Shown one piece after another: positions 34,259 through 42,465 of a DNA stretch of 52,705 bases (within the stretch, counting starts at the first letter, position 1; every line of letters begins with the position of its first letter). The notes under the pieces are model-generated. The model was not told the origin of the DNA. It worked only from the letters and a program-made list of their open reading frames with translations, and made no database searches. The position numbers and the translations under genes were made by a program. Source of the stretch: Pantoea sp. A4 (GTDB lineage: Bacteria; Pseudomonadota; Gammaproteobacteria; Enterobacterales; Enterobacteriaceae); the NCBI RefSeq assembly GCF_000295955.2, contig NZ_ALXE01000069.1:1-52705 (forward strand), read 5' to 3'.

Positions 34259-35221
34259 ATGACTTCACTCTCACGTATTCAGGCAATTAACTGGAACCGA
34301 ATTCAGGACGATAAAGATCTTGAAGTGTGGAACCGTCTGACCACCAACTTCTGGCTACCGGAAAAGGTGCCGTTGTCCAACGATCTGCCCGCGTGGCAGT
34401 CGCTGGATAAACAGCAACAGCAGCTGACGATCCGGGTGTTTACCGGTCTGACCCTGCTGGATACCATCCAGAACGTGATTGGTGCGCCGGGCCTGATGCC
34501 CGATGCACAGACACCACATGAAGAAGCGGTGCTGTCGAACATCAGCTTTATGGAAGCGGTGCACGCACGCTCTTACAGCTCCATCTTCTCAACGCTGTGT
34601 AACACCAGCGACGTTGACACTGCATACCAGTGGAGCGAAGAGAATGGCCCGCTGCAAAACAAAGCGCGCATTGTGCTGGAGCACTATCAGGCTGATGACC
34701 CGCTGAAGAAGAAGATCGCCAGCGTGTTCCTGGAATCGTTCCTGTTCTACTCTGGTTTCTGGTTACCGATGTACTGGTCAAGCCGTGGTAAGTTGACCAA
34801 CACCGCCGACCTGATTCGCCTGATCATTCGCGATGAAGCGGTTCACGGCTACTACATTGGCTACAAGTACCAGCTCGCGCTGGAAAAAGAGAGTGATGAG
34901 CGTAAAGAAGAGCTGCAACAGTTTGCTGTTGAGCTGCTGCTGGCGCTGTACGAGAACGAGCTGGAGTACACCGACGCGCTGTATGCGGATGTGGGCTGGG
35001 CAGACGAGGTAAAAACCTTCCTGCACTACAATGCCAACAAAGCCTTAATGAACCTCGGTTACGATGCGCTGTTCCCGGGTGAAATGACGGCGGTGAATCC
35101 TGCAATTTTAGCCTCACTGTCACCAAATGCTGATGAGAACCACGATTTCTTCTCAGGCTCCGGTTCCTCGTACGTAATGGGGAAAGCGGTTGAAACTGAA
35201 GACGAAGACTGGGATTTCTGA
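34259..35221 (+). CDS. nrdF: Class Ib ribonucleotide reductase beta subunit NrdF
   Basis: Carries the metal-tyrosyl radical used by NrdE. The 320-aa protein has the metal ligands Asp68 (TLLDTI), Glu99 and His102 (EAVHARSYSSIF) with the radical Tyr106, and the second Glu/His set in ESFLFYSGF and RDEAVHGYYIG. The C-terminal tail (EDEDWDF) docks into NrdE. Class Ib enzymes prefer Mn and serve under iron starvation or oxidative stress; here nrdI is present to activate it. A terminator follows. Confidence 0.96.
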   Translation: MTSLSRIQAINWNRIQDDKDLEVWNRLTTNFWLPEKVPLSNDLPAWQSLDKQQQQLTIRVFTGLTLLDTIQNVIGAPGLMPDAQTPHEEAVLSNISFMEAVHARSYSSIFSTLCNTSDVDTAYQWSEENGPLQNKARIVLEHYQADDPLKKKIASVFLESFLFYSGFWLPMYWSSRGKLTNTADLIRLIIRDEAVHGYYIGYKYQLALEKESDERKEELQQFAVELLLALYENELEYTDALYADVGWADEVKTFLHYNANKALMNLGYDALFPGEMTAVNPAILASLSPNADENHDFFSGSGSSYVMGKAVETEDEDWDF

Positions 35222-35230
35222 CACATTTCA

Positions 35231-35254
35231 ACGGGCCCTCAGTGGCCCGTTTTG
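35231..35254 (+). terminator. Terminator after nrdF
   Basis: ACGGGCC and GGCCCGT form a 7-bp stem with a 6-base loop, then TTTTGC. Ten bases after the nrdF stop. Confidence 0.82.
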
Positions 35255-35419
35255 CTTTACATCGCTTTCTCTTTTGCCCTTTTCAGGGTGAAATTCGCCT
35301 CAGATTACAAAAAAATTCATTTTTATTTCCCCGCGCCTGATTCCGCCGCATCCCTTGTGAGCACTGGCTATATCGCTGTCAAGCCTTTCATCACCGTGCC
35401 TAATTATCCGCAACAAGGG

Positions 35420-35447
35420 TTGTCAAATAATCTCAGTCTGCTACGGT
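35420..35447 (+). promoter_or_regulatory. Candidate proU promoter
   Basis: TTGTCA, 16 bases, then TACGGT stands 77 bp upstream of proV. In E. coli the osmotic proU promoter also has weakly conserved elements with a non-consensus -10. The upstream stretch 35255-35419 has no gene and contains an A-tract near 35308. Confidence 0.4.
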
Positions 35448-35523
35448 AATGTCAGCTCAAATTTAACCGGACTACACATAAGAAACAGCCACTAATTTAG
35501 TTTAACCAGGAATTCATCACTGC

Positions 35524-36720
35524 ATGGCAATTAAACTCGAAGTAAAAAACCTGTATAAAATATTCGGGGACAACCCCGATCGCGCTTTTAAATATATTGA
35601 ACGTGGCGAAGGCAAAGAGAAAATTCTGGAGAAAACCGGACTTTCCCTCGGCGTCAACAATGCCAGTCTGGCCATTGAAGAAGGCGAGATCTTCGTCATC
35701 ATGGGGCTTTCCGGTTCAGGGAAATCAACCATGGTTCGCCTTCTCAATCGTCTGATAGAGCCCACCCGGGGCCAGGTACTGATTGACGGTGTCGATATTG
35801 CCAAAATATCTGACAGCGAACTGCGTGAAGTGCGTCGAAATAAAATCAGTATGGTATTCCAGTCCTTTGCGCTCATGCCGCATATGAACGTATTAAATAA
35901 CGCAGCCTTTGGCATGGAATTATCGGGCGTCGCACTGGAAACGCGTCAGGAAAAAGCGCTGGACGCACTGCGCCAGGTCGGGCTGGAAAAATATGCTCAT
36001 GCTTATCCCGATGAACTTTCTGGCGGCATGCGTCAGCGTGTTGGATTAGCCCGCGCGCTGGCGATTAATCCCGATATATTATTGATGGATGAAGCCTTCT
36101 CTGCGCTCGATCCCCTTATCCGTACCGAGATGCAAGATGAGCTGGTGAAATTACAGTCCCGTCATCAGCGCACCATCGTATTTATTTCCCACGATCTCGA
36201 TGAAGCCATGCGTATTGGCGATCGCATCGCCATCATGCAGGGTGGCGAAGTGGTTCAGGTCGGTACGCCTGATGAGATCCTCAATAATCCAGCCAATGAC
36301 TACGTGCGCACCTTCTTCCGTGGCGTTGATATCAGCCATGTGTTCAGTGCGAAAGATATTGCCCGCCGCAGTGCCACTGCGCTGATCCGCAAAGCCGCAG
36401 GTTTCGGCCCACGCTCTGCCATCAAGCTGTTGCAGGACGAAGACCGGGAGTATGGCTACGTACTGGAGAAGCAAAAGTTTGTGGGTGTAGTGTCAACTGA
36501 CTCCCTCAAAGCCGCACTGGCGGCTGGCGAAGGACTGGATAGCGCCCTCCTGGAGTCACCCGCAGTGGTTCCTGCTGAAACCTCGCTCAATGAACTCCTG
36601 TCCCACGTTGCGCAGGCACCTTATGCCGTGCCCGTGATTGGCGAAGAGAATCAGTACATTGGGGTGATTTCAAAAAGCACGTTGTTGCGTGCGCTAGACC
36701 GTGAGGGGGCAGAACAATGA
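35524..36720 (+). CDS. proV: Glycine betaine/proline betaine ABC transporter ATPase ProV
   Basis: Drives import of glycine betaine and related osmoprotectants. The 398-aa protein (E. coli 400) has Walker A GLSGSGKST (61-69), Q-loop VFQSFALMPHMNV, signature LSGGMRQRVGLARAL, Walker B ILLMDEAFSALDP and H-loop FISHDLDEAMRIG. Two CBS domains follow (about 270-398), ending RALDREGAEQ; CBS domains of this family sense ionic strength. The stop overlaps proW by 4 bases. First gene of proVWX. Confidence 0.96.
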   Translation: MAIKLEVKNLYKIFGDNPDRAFKYIERGEGKEKILEKTGLSLGVNNASLAIEEGEIFVIMGLSGSGKSTMVRLLNRLIEPTRGQVLIDGVDIAKISDSELREVRRNKISMVFQSFALMPHMNVLNNAAFGMELSGVALETRQEKALDALRQVGLEKYAHAYPDELSGGMRQRVGLARALAINPDILLMDEAFSALDPLIRTEMQDELVKLQSRHQRTIVFISHDLDEAMRIGDRIAIMQGGEVVQVGTPDEILNNPANDYVRTFFRGVDISHVFSAKDIARRSATALIRKAAGFGPRSAIKLLQDEDREYGYVLEKQKFVGVVSTDSLKAALAAGEGLDSALLESPAVVPAETSLNELLSHVAQAPYAVPVIGEENQYIGVISKSTLLRALDREGAEQ

Positions 36721-37874
36721 CCGAACAAACCAGCAATCCGTGGGGCGATACGACGACGCCAGATGCCAGCAGCACTACGCCATCCACAAGCAGCGATCCG
36801 TGGGGTGCCGCACCAGACGCCTCACAGGCAACCACCAGCCATGCCACGACGCAGGCCGCCAGTAGCAGCGACGCATGGGGATCGCCAACCGGCGATGCCG
36901 CCAGCAACAGCGCTGACAGCTGGCTCAACAGTGCGCCAGCCCCGCAGGCTGAACACTTTAATATCATGGACCCGTTCCACAAAACCTGGATCCCACTCGA
37001 CCACTGGGTTACCCATGGCATCGATTGGGTGGTTAACCACTTCCGTCCGCTGTTCCAGGCAATCCGTACGCCGGTCGATGTGATCCTGAGTGCGTTCCAG
37101 CATGCGCTGACCAGCCTGCCCTCTCCAGTGGCGATTGTGCTGTTCGCCCTGATCGCGTGGCAAATGGCCAGCCCGGCCATGGGTATCGCCACGCTGGTCT
37201 CCCTGGTGTTGATTGGCGCGATTGGTGCCTGGTCGCAGGCAATGGTGACGCTGGCGCTGGTGCTGACGGCTCTGCTGTTCTGCGTGGTGATCGGCCTGCC
37301 GCTGGGCATCTGGCTGGCGCGCAGCGAGCGTGCTGCCCGTATCATCCGGCCACTGTTGGATGCGATGCAAACCACCCCTGCGTTTGTCTATCTGGTGCCG
37401 ATTGTCATGCTGTTTGGCATCGGTAACGTGCCAGGCGTGGTCGTGACCATCATCTTTGCACTGCCGCCGATTGTCCGCCTGACCATTCTGGGGATTAAAC
37501 AAGTGCCTGCCGATCTGATCGAGGCCAGCGAGTCCTTTGGTGCCAGTCCGCGTCAGATGCTGTTTAAAGTCCAGCTGCCGTTGGCGATGCCGACCATTAT
37601 GGCCGGGATAAACCAGACGCTGATGCTGGCGCTGTCGATGGTGGTTATCGCCTCGATGATCGCCGTTGGCGGCCTGGGTCAGATGGTATTGCGCGGTATC
37701 GGCCGCCTGGATATGGGTCTGGCTACCGTGGGCGGTGTCGGCATCGTTATTCTCGCGATTATCCTCGATCGATTAACGCAATCCATCGGACGCGATAAGC
37801 GCAGCCGTGGCAATTGCCGCTGGTATCACACCGGTCCACTGGGACTGATCTTACGCCCTTTGCGTAAAAACTGA
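36717..37874 (+). CDS. proW: Glycine betaine/proline betaine permease ProW, extended N-terminus
   Basis: Channel subunit of ProVWX. The membrane part (VITLIxxLP-type LCVVIGLPLGIWLARSERAA and ALPPIVRLTILGIKQVPADL with the EAA loop ASESFGASPRQMLFKVQLP) is typical. At 385 aa it is longer than the E. coli protein (354). The first 80 residues are low-complexity and hydrophilic (Ser, Thr, Ala, Asp, Pro), with repeats NPWGDT, DPWGAA and DAWGSP. The C-terminus has a basic tail (RSRGNCRWYHTG). The start is fixed by the 4-base overlap with proV. Confidence 0.94.
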   Translation: MTEQTSNPWGDTTTPDASSTTPSTSSDPWGAAPDASQATTSHATTQAASSSDAWGSPTGDAASNSADSWLNSAPAPQAEHFNIMDPFHKTWIPLDHWVTHGIDWVVNHFRPLFQAIRTPVDVILSAFQHALTSLPSPVAIVLFALIAWQMASPAMGIATLVSLVLIGAIGAWSQAMVTLALVLTALLFCVVIGLPLGIWLARSERAARIIRPLLDAMQTTPAFVYLVPIVMLFGIGNVPGVVVTIIFALPPIVRLTILGIKQVPADLIEASESFGASPRQMLFKVQLPLAMPTIMAGINQTLMLALSMVVIASMIAVGGLGQMVLRGIGRLDMGLATVGGVGIVILAIILDRLTQSIGRDKRSRGNCRWYHTGPLGLILRPLRKN

Positions 37875-37931
37875 TCGACGGCGGCACTGCGGTGCCGCCC
37901 CCCTCCTCTTACACAACAATAAGGAACGACT

Positions 37932-38930
37932 ATGCGCAAGACAGCTCTGATTGTCGCCACTCTCGCCACCTTTACGGCCTCCCACAGCTTTGCCGCCGAT
38001 CTCCCTGGCAAAGGCATCACCGTGCAGCCGGTGATGAGCACCATCGCAGAAGAAACTTTTCAGACTCTGATCGTCAGCCGTGCGCTGGAGAAACTGGGTT
38101 ATACCGTGAACAAGCCAGACGAAGTGGATTACAACGTTGGCTACACCTCTATTGCCTCTGGCGATGCAACTTTTACCGCCGTGAACTGGCAGCCGCTGCA
38201 TGACGACATGTACAGCGCCGCCGGTGGCGATCAGAAGTTATATCGCGAGGGGGTCTACGTGACCGGTGCCGCACAGGGTTATCTGATTGATAAGAAAACG
38301 GCGGAAAAATACCACATCACCAATATTGACCAGTTAAAAGATCCTAAAATTGCCAAACTGTTCGACAGCAATGGCGATGGTAAAGCGGACCTTACCGGCT
38401 GTACCCCTGGCTGGGGCTGTGAAACGGTGATTAGCCACCAGGTCCAGGCCTACGGTTTGAGCAACACCGTTGAGGCTAACATGGGTAACTACTCAGCGAT
38501 GATTGCCGATGTCCTGGCGCGTTACAAACAGGGTAAGCCGGTGTTGTACTATACCTGGACACCTTACTGGTTAAGCGATGTGTTAAAACCAGGCCGCGAT
38601 GTTGTCTGGCTGCAAGTGCCCTTCTCTTCTCTGCCGGGCGCACAGTCTAAGGTCGATACCAAACTGCCAAACGGTGCCAACTATGGCTTCCCGGTCAACG
38701 TAATGCGCATCGTGGCAAATAAAGCCTGGGCTGAGAAAAACCCGGCCGCCGCAAAACTGTTCGCCGAGATGAAACTGCCTCTGACGGATATCAATGCGGA
38801 AAATGCTGCAATGCGTAATGGTCAGAATTCCGAAGCGGCGATCAATGCTCACGTTGATGGCTGGATCAAAGCGCACCAGGCGCAATTTGATCAGTGGATT
38901 CAAGACGCTGAAGCCGCTGCCAAATCATAA
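37932..38930 (+). CDS. proX: Glycine betaine/proline betaine binding protein ProX
   Basis: Periplasmic receptor of ProVWX. The 332-aa protein has a signal peptide (MRKTALIVATLATFTASHSFA) cleaved before ADLPGKGITVQP. Betaine-box aromatic residues are in the regions VNWQPLHDDMYSA, TPGWGCETVISHQ and YYTWTPYWLSDVL (Trp residues cage the quaternary amine). The gap to proW is 57 bp. Similarity to E. coli ProX is high. Confidence 0.95.
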   Translation: MRKTALIVATLATFTASHSFAADLPGKGITVQPVMSTIAEETFQTLIVSRALEKLGYTVNKPDEVDYNVGYTSIASGDATFTAVNWQPLHDDMYSAAGGDQKLYREGVYVTGAAQGYLIDKKTAEKYHITNIDQLKDPKIAKLFDSNGDGKADLTGCTPGWGCETVISHQVQAYGLSNTVEANMGNYSAMIADVLARYKQGKPVLYYTWTPYWLSDVLKPGRDVVWLQVPFSSLPGAQSKVDTKLPNGANYGFPVNVMRIVANKAWAEKNPAAAKLFAEMKLPLTDINAENAAMRNGQNSEAAINAHVDGWIKAHQAQFDQWIQDAEAAAKS

Positions 38931-38943
38931 TTGAGTGAAATTA

Positions 38944-38969
38944 ATCACGGACGCTATTGCGTCCGTGAT
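38944..38969 (+). terminator. Hairpin after proX
   Basis: ATCACGGACGC and GCGTCCGTGAT form an 11-bp perfect stem with a TATT loop, 13 bases after the stop. There is no T-tract, so it may protect the mRNA end rather than terminate. Confidence 0.6.
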
Positions 38970-39088
38970 GCCCGCCATCCCCTGCCAACACATCTGTTCA
39001 CTGGTTTGTCCTGTTAATTAAATCAACCGGGAAATAGTTTTTTGAGTTACTATTCCCGCATCATGATTATTCGCATTCACTATTTCCT

Positions 39089-40279
39089 ATGAAAGCAACA
39101 AGACATGGCCTGAATCCAGCGCTGGTATTGCTGATGTCACTGGCGACCGGACTTTCCGTTGCCAGTAACTATTATGTACAGCCACTCCTTAGCACCATCG
39201 CCCACTATTTTGGCCTCTCTTTTAGTCTTGCGGGTTTCATCGTTACCACTGCCCAGTTAGGGTATGCCCTTGGTCTGCTCCTGCTGGTTCCGCTGGGGGA
39301 TATGCTTGACCGACGCGGGTTGATCGTCAGCATGACCCTGCTCGCCGCTGGCGGAATGGTGATTACCGCCACCTCAAACTCTCTGTCAATGATGCTCATC
39401 GGTACCGTGATTACCGGCCTGTTCTCCGTGGTGGCACAAATTCTGGTGCCGCTGGCCGCGACGCTGGCTGCGCCAGAGAAGCGCGGAAAAGTGGTGGGTA
39501 CAGTGATGAGCGGGCTGCTGTTAGGCATTTTGCTGGCGCGGACTGCTGCTGGTGGCCTGGCACAGCTGGGCGGCTGGCGTGCCGTTTACTGGACGGCCAG
39601 TGTATTAATGGTGCTGATGGCTCTGGCCCTGTGGCGCTTTTTACCTCGCGTGCCGAAGCAATCGGTTTCCCTGAACTATTTCCAGCTGCTTGGCACGATT
39701 TTCCGCCTGTACGCCAGCAAGCGGGTGCTACAGACTCGCGCCTTCACTGGTTGTCTCTCTTTTGCCAACTTCAGCGTGTTCTGGACGTCATTGGCCTTTC
39801 TGCTCTCTGCCCCACCGTATAACTATAACGAAGCAGAAATCGGTCTGGTTGGATTGGTGGGAGCCGCAGGCGCACTGGCCGCTCGCCAGGCAGGTAGCCT
39901 TGCTGACAAGGGCAAAGCCAAACTCACCACCAGCGGCGGGCTGGCCGTGATGCTGATTTCATGGGGTGCGATTGCGCTGGGCGCGCATTCACTGGTGGCA
40001 CTGATTATTGGCGTGCTGCTGTTGGATCTCGCCGTGCAAGGCGTTCACATCACTAACCAGAGTGTGATCTATGGCCTGATGCCGGAAGCACGTAATCGCC
40101 TTAATGCCGGCTACATGACCAGCTACTTTATTGGTGGTGCTGTGGGTTCACTGATCTCCGCTAATGCATTCCATCTGGCAGGCTGGTACGGCGTGTGTGC
40201 CGCTGGCGTGCTGATGACGCTGCTCAACATCATTATCTGGTGGCGCGGTCACCGCTTCGAAAGTGTTGGGAAAGCGTAA
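39089..40279 (+). CDS. ygaY: MFS transporter (YgaY-like)
   Basis: A 396-aa major facilitator with twelve membrane segments. Family marks include NYYVQPLLSTIAHYFGLSFSLAG in helix 1-2, the GDMLDRRGLIV loop 2-3 motif (GxxxDRxGR-type) and MPEARNRLNAGYMTSYFIGG in the C-terminal half. Position between proX and emrR is that of ygaY, which is a broken gene in E. coli K-12; here it is intact. The substrate is unknown. The name rests on synteny, so it is less sure than the family. Confidence 0.8.
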   Translation: MKATRHGLNPALVLLMSLATGLSVASNYYVQPLLSTIAHYFGLSFSLAGFIVTTAQLGYALGLLLLVPLGDMLDRRGLIVSMTLLAAGGMVITATSNSLSMMLIGTVITGLFSVVAQILVPLAATLAAPEKRGKVVGTVMSGLLLGILLARTAAGGLAQLGGWRAVYWTASVLMVLMALALWRFLPRVPKQSVSLNYFQLLGTIFRLYASKRVLQTRAFTGCLSFANFSVFWTSLAFLLSAPPYNYNEAEIGLVGLVGAAGALAARQAGSLADKGKAKLTTSGGLAVMLISWGAIALGAHSLVALIIGVLLLDLAVQGVHITNQSVIYGLMPEARNRLNAGYMTSYFIGGAVGSLISANAFHLAGWYGVCAAGVLMTLLNIIIWWRGHRFESVGKA

Positions 40280-40288
40280 AGATGCATG

Positions 40289-40309
40289 ACAGCCGTGAGA
40301 TGCGGCTGT
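40289..40309 (+). terminator. Hairpin after ygaY
   Basis: ACAGCCG and CGGCTGT pair with a 7-base loop, 10 bases after the stop; only TTCATCC follows. The rest of 40310-40570 holds no gene I can support. Confidence 0.5.
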
Positions 40310-40573
40310 TCATCCCGGTTTGAGTTTGATATGGTTAGCAGGGTACTTATTCACTAACGTTATTTTTTCCCTGGAAACAATTTAGCAGGAAAAATGGTTA
40401 TACGTTGGTTTAAGGCAGGATGCTGAGGGGCTTAGCCGCCACAGCGAACAGGGTGCGTGACTGAAGCAGGACAATTTCCTGCCAGCTGCGCCTGATGATG
40501 GCAATGTGATCGCAGCAACAATCGCGCAGCGTGAAAATGGCTACGCTGAACATGTCATTATCGTTACTATATA

Positions 40574-40583
40574 AGTTGCAACT
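40574..40583. promoter_or_regulatory. Candidate EmrR operator
   Basis: AGTTGCAACT is a perfect 10-bp palindrome overlapping an ACTATATAAG -10-like sequence, 16 bp upstream of the emrR ATG. MarR-family repressors use such sites and EmrR represses its own operon. Confidence 0.5.
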
Positions 40584-40598
40584 AATGAGGTTTTTTTA

Positions 40599-41129
40599 AT
40601 GGAAAGTTCGTTTACTCCCATTGAGCATATGCTGAATATTCGCGCCAGCCGTCATAAAGAATTTCCATTGCAGGAAATCTTGTTGACGCGCCTCTGCATG
40701 CATATGCAGGGAAAATTGCTGGATAACCGCAATAAGATGTTAAAAGCACAGGGAATTAACGAAACTTTATTCATGGCGCTGATCACCCTTGATGCGCAGG
40801 AAAACCAGAGCATTCAGCCTTCCGAGCTGAGCGCAGCCCTGGGTTCTTCGCGTACCAATGCGACCCGCATCGCCGATGAATTAGAGAAACGCGGCTGGAT
40901 CGAACGCCGTGAAAGTGACAATGACCGTCGCTGCCTGCATTTGCATCTGACAGAAAAAGGCAACGAGTTCCTGCGCCAGCTACTGCCACCGCAGCATCAA
41001 AGCCTGCAATATCTGTGGTCTTCTCTCTCTGGTGATGAGCAAGCGCTGCTGGAAGGTCTGACCCGTAAATTACTTAATCGTCTGGATAAAATGGACGAAG
41101 ATCAGGTTATCTCTAACCTGTCGCGCTAA
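40599..41129 (+). CDS. emrR: Transcriptional repressor EmrR (MprA)
   Basis: MarR-family repressor of emrRAB, released by uncouplers and several drugs. The 176-aa protein, same length as E. coli, begins MESSFTPIEHMLNIRASRHK. The winged-helix DNA-binding part is SIQPSELSAALGSSRTNATRIADELEKRGWIERRESDNDRRCLHLHLTEKG in pattern, with the wing at ESDNDRR. Helices at both ends form the dimer. Followed by emrA after a 147-bp gap with a terminator-like stem. Confidence 0.94.
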   Translation: MESSFTPIEHMLNIRASRHKEFPLQEILLTRLCMHMQGKLLDNRNKMLKAQGINETLFMALITLDAQENQSIQPSELSAALGSSRTNATRIADELEKRGWIERRESDNDRRCLHLHLTEKGNEFLRQLLPPQHQSLQYLWSSLSGDEQALLEGLTRKLLNRLDKMDEDQVISNLSR

Positions 41130-41187
41130 TAGCAAGAAGTGCGACACAATCACCTTCCGAAACCGCTATTTTAACTCCCCTTTTATC

Positions 41188-41214
41188 GCCAGCGTCCTGT
41201 GACGCTGGCTTTTC
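41188..41214 (+). terminator. Terminator-like stem between emrR and emrA
   Basis: GCCAGCGTC and GACGCTGGC form a 9-bp perfect stem with a CTGT loop, followed by TTTTC. It lies 59 bases after the emrR stop and would limit read-through into emrAB. Confidence 0.65.
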
Positions 41215-41276
41215 GATTCAGGACGTACACTGAAGGATCGGTGCACCCTGTCTCAGCGGAAAACGTGGAGAAGAAC

Positions 41277-42449
41277 ATGAGTGCAGCAGCGGAAACGCAG
41301 AGCGCCCAAGAGCCAACACAGAAAAAGAAGACGCGCAAAACGGCGTTAGTCGTGTTGGCCTTGGTGTTCGTGCTGATTGGTATCGGATATCTGATTTACT
41401 GGTTCCTTGTACTACGTCACTACCAGGATACCGACGATGCTTACGTTTCAGGTAACCAGGTGCAGGTCATGGCCCAGGTCTCCGGCAGCGTTAACAAAGT
41501 CTGGTTCGATAATACGGATCGGGTTAAGCAAGGCGATATTCTGGTGTCGCTGGATAAAACCGATGCCGAACAAGCCTTTGAAAAAGCCCAAACCGCGCTG
41601 GCTACCAGTGTGCGTCAAACGCATCAGTTAATGATCAACGGCAAGCAGTATCAAGCCAGCATTGCGCTGCAAAAAACCGCACTCGATCAGGCCGAAGCTG
41701 ACCTGAAACGCCGCATACCGCTGGGTGCTGCCAATCTGATTGGCCGTGAAGAACTGCAACACGCCCGTGATGCCGTTGCCACCGCACAAGCCCAGTACGA
41801 CGTTGCCGTTCAGCAGTACAACGCGAACCAGGCAATGATCCTCAATACCTCGTTGGAAAATCAGCCTGCGGTTCAGCAAAGTGCTGCGGCACTGCGTGAT
41901 GCCTGGCTGGCACTGCAACGTACCGATATCCGCAGTTCGACGGATGGCTATGTGTCACGTCGTAGCGTGCAGGTCGGTTCACAAATCACGCCGAGCACCG
42001 CGTTGCTGGCCGTCGTGCCTGCTAACGGCTTGTGGGTTGATGCGAACTTCAAAGAGACCCAGTTAGCGGATGTCCGCATTGGTCAGAGCGCCACTGTGGT
42101 GAGCGATCTGTACGGTGATGATGTGGTCTATCACGGCAAAGTGGTTGGCCTTGATATGGGCACCGGCAGCGCCTTCTCACTGTTGCCAGCACAGAACGCC
42201 ACTGGTAACTGGATCAAAGTCGTCCAGCGTCTGCCGGTGCGTATTGAACTGGATGCCAAAGAAGTCGCCGAACACCCGCTGCGTATTGGTCTTTCGACCC
42301 TGGTCACGGTAGATACCGCAGAGAAAGGTGGCGCAGCACTGGCGACCAGCATCCGCCAGCAACCGGCTTATCAGAGCAACGCACTGGCCATTGATTTAGC
42401 GCCGGTAAATCAGCTGATCGCTGATATCGTGCGTGCCAATGCCGGGTAA
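41277..42449 (+). CDS. emrA: Multidrug efflux membrane fusion protein EmrA
   Basis: Periplasmic adaptor of the EmrAB-TolC exporter. The start at 41277 (MSAAAETQSAQEPTQKKK) follows GGAGAAG and gives 390 aa, as in E. coli; the frame open from 41199 is unconserved. One membrane anchor (about 22-42, VVLALVFVLIGIGYLIYWFL) is followed by a lipoyl-like half (DTDDAYVSGNQVQVMAQVSG), a coiled coil (about 90-200), the second lipoyl half and a beta-barrel (VVGLDMGTGSAFSLLPAQ). The stop is 16 bases before emrB. Confidence 0.94.
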   Translation: MSAAAETQSAQEPTQKKKTRKTALVVLALVFVLIGIGYLIYWFLVLRHYQDTDDAYVSGNQVQVMAQVSGSVNKVWFDNTDRVKQGDILVSLDKTDAEQAFEKAQTALATSVRQTHQLMINGKQYQASIALQKTALDQAEADLKRRIPLGAANLIGREELQHARDAVATAQAQYDVAVQQYNANQAMILNTSLENQPAVQQSAAALRDAWLALQRTDIRSSTDGYVSRRSVQVGSQITPSTALLAVVPANGLWVDANFKETQLADVRIGQSATVVSDLYGDDVVYHGKVVGLDMGTGSAFSLLPAQNATGNWIKVVQRLPVRIELDAKEVAEHPLRIGLSTLVTVDTAEKGGAALATSIRQQPAYQSNALAIDLAPVNQLIADIVRANAG

Positions 42450-42465
42450 CAACGCGGAGGCTGTC

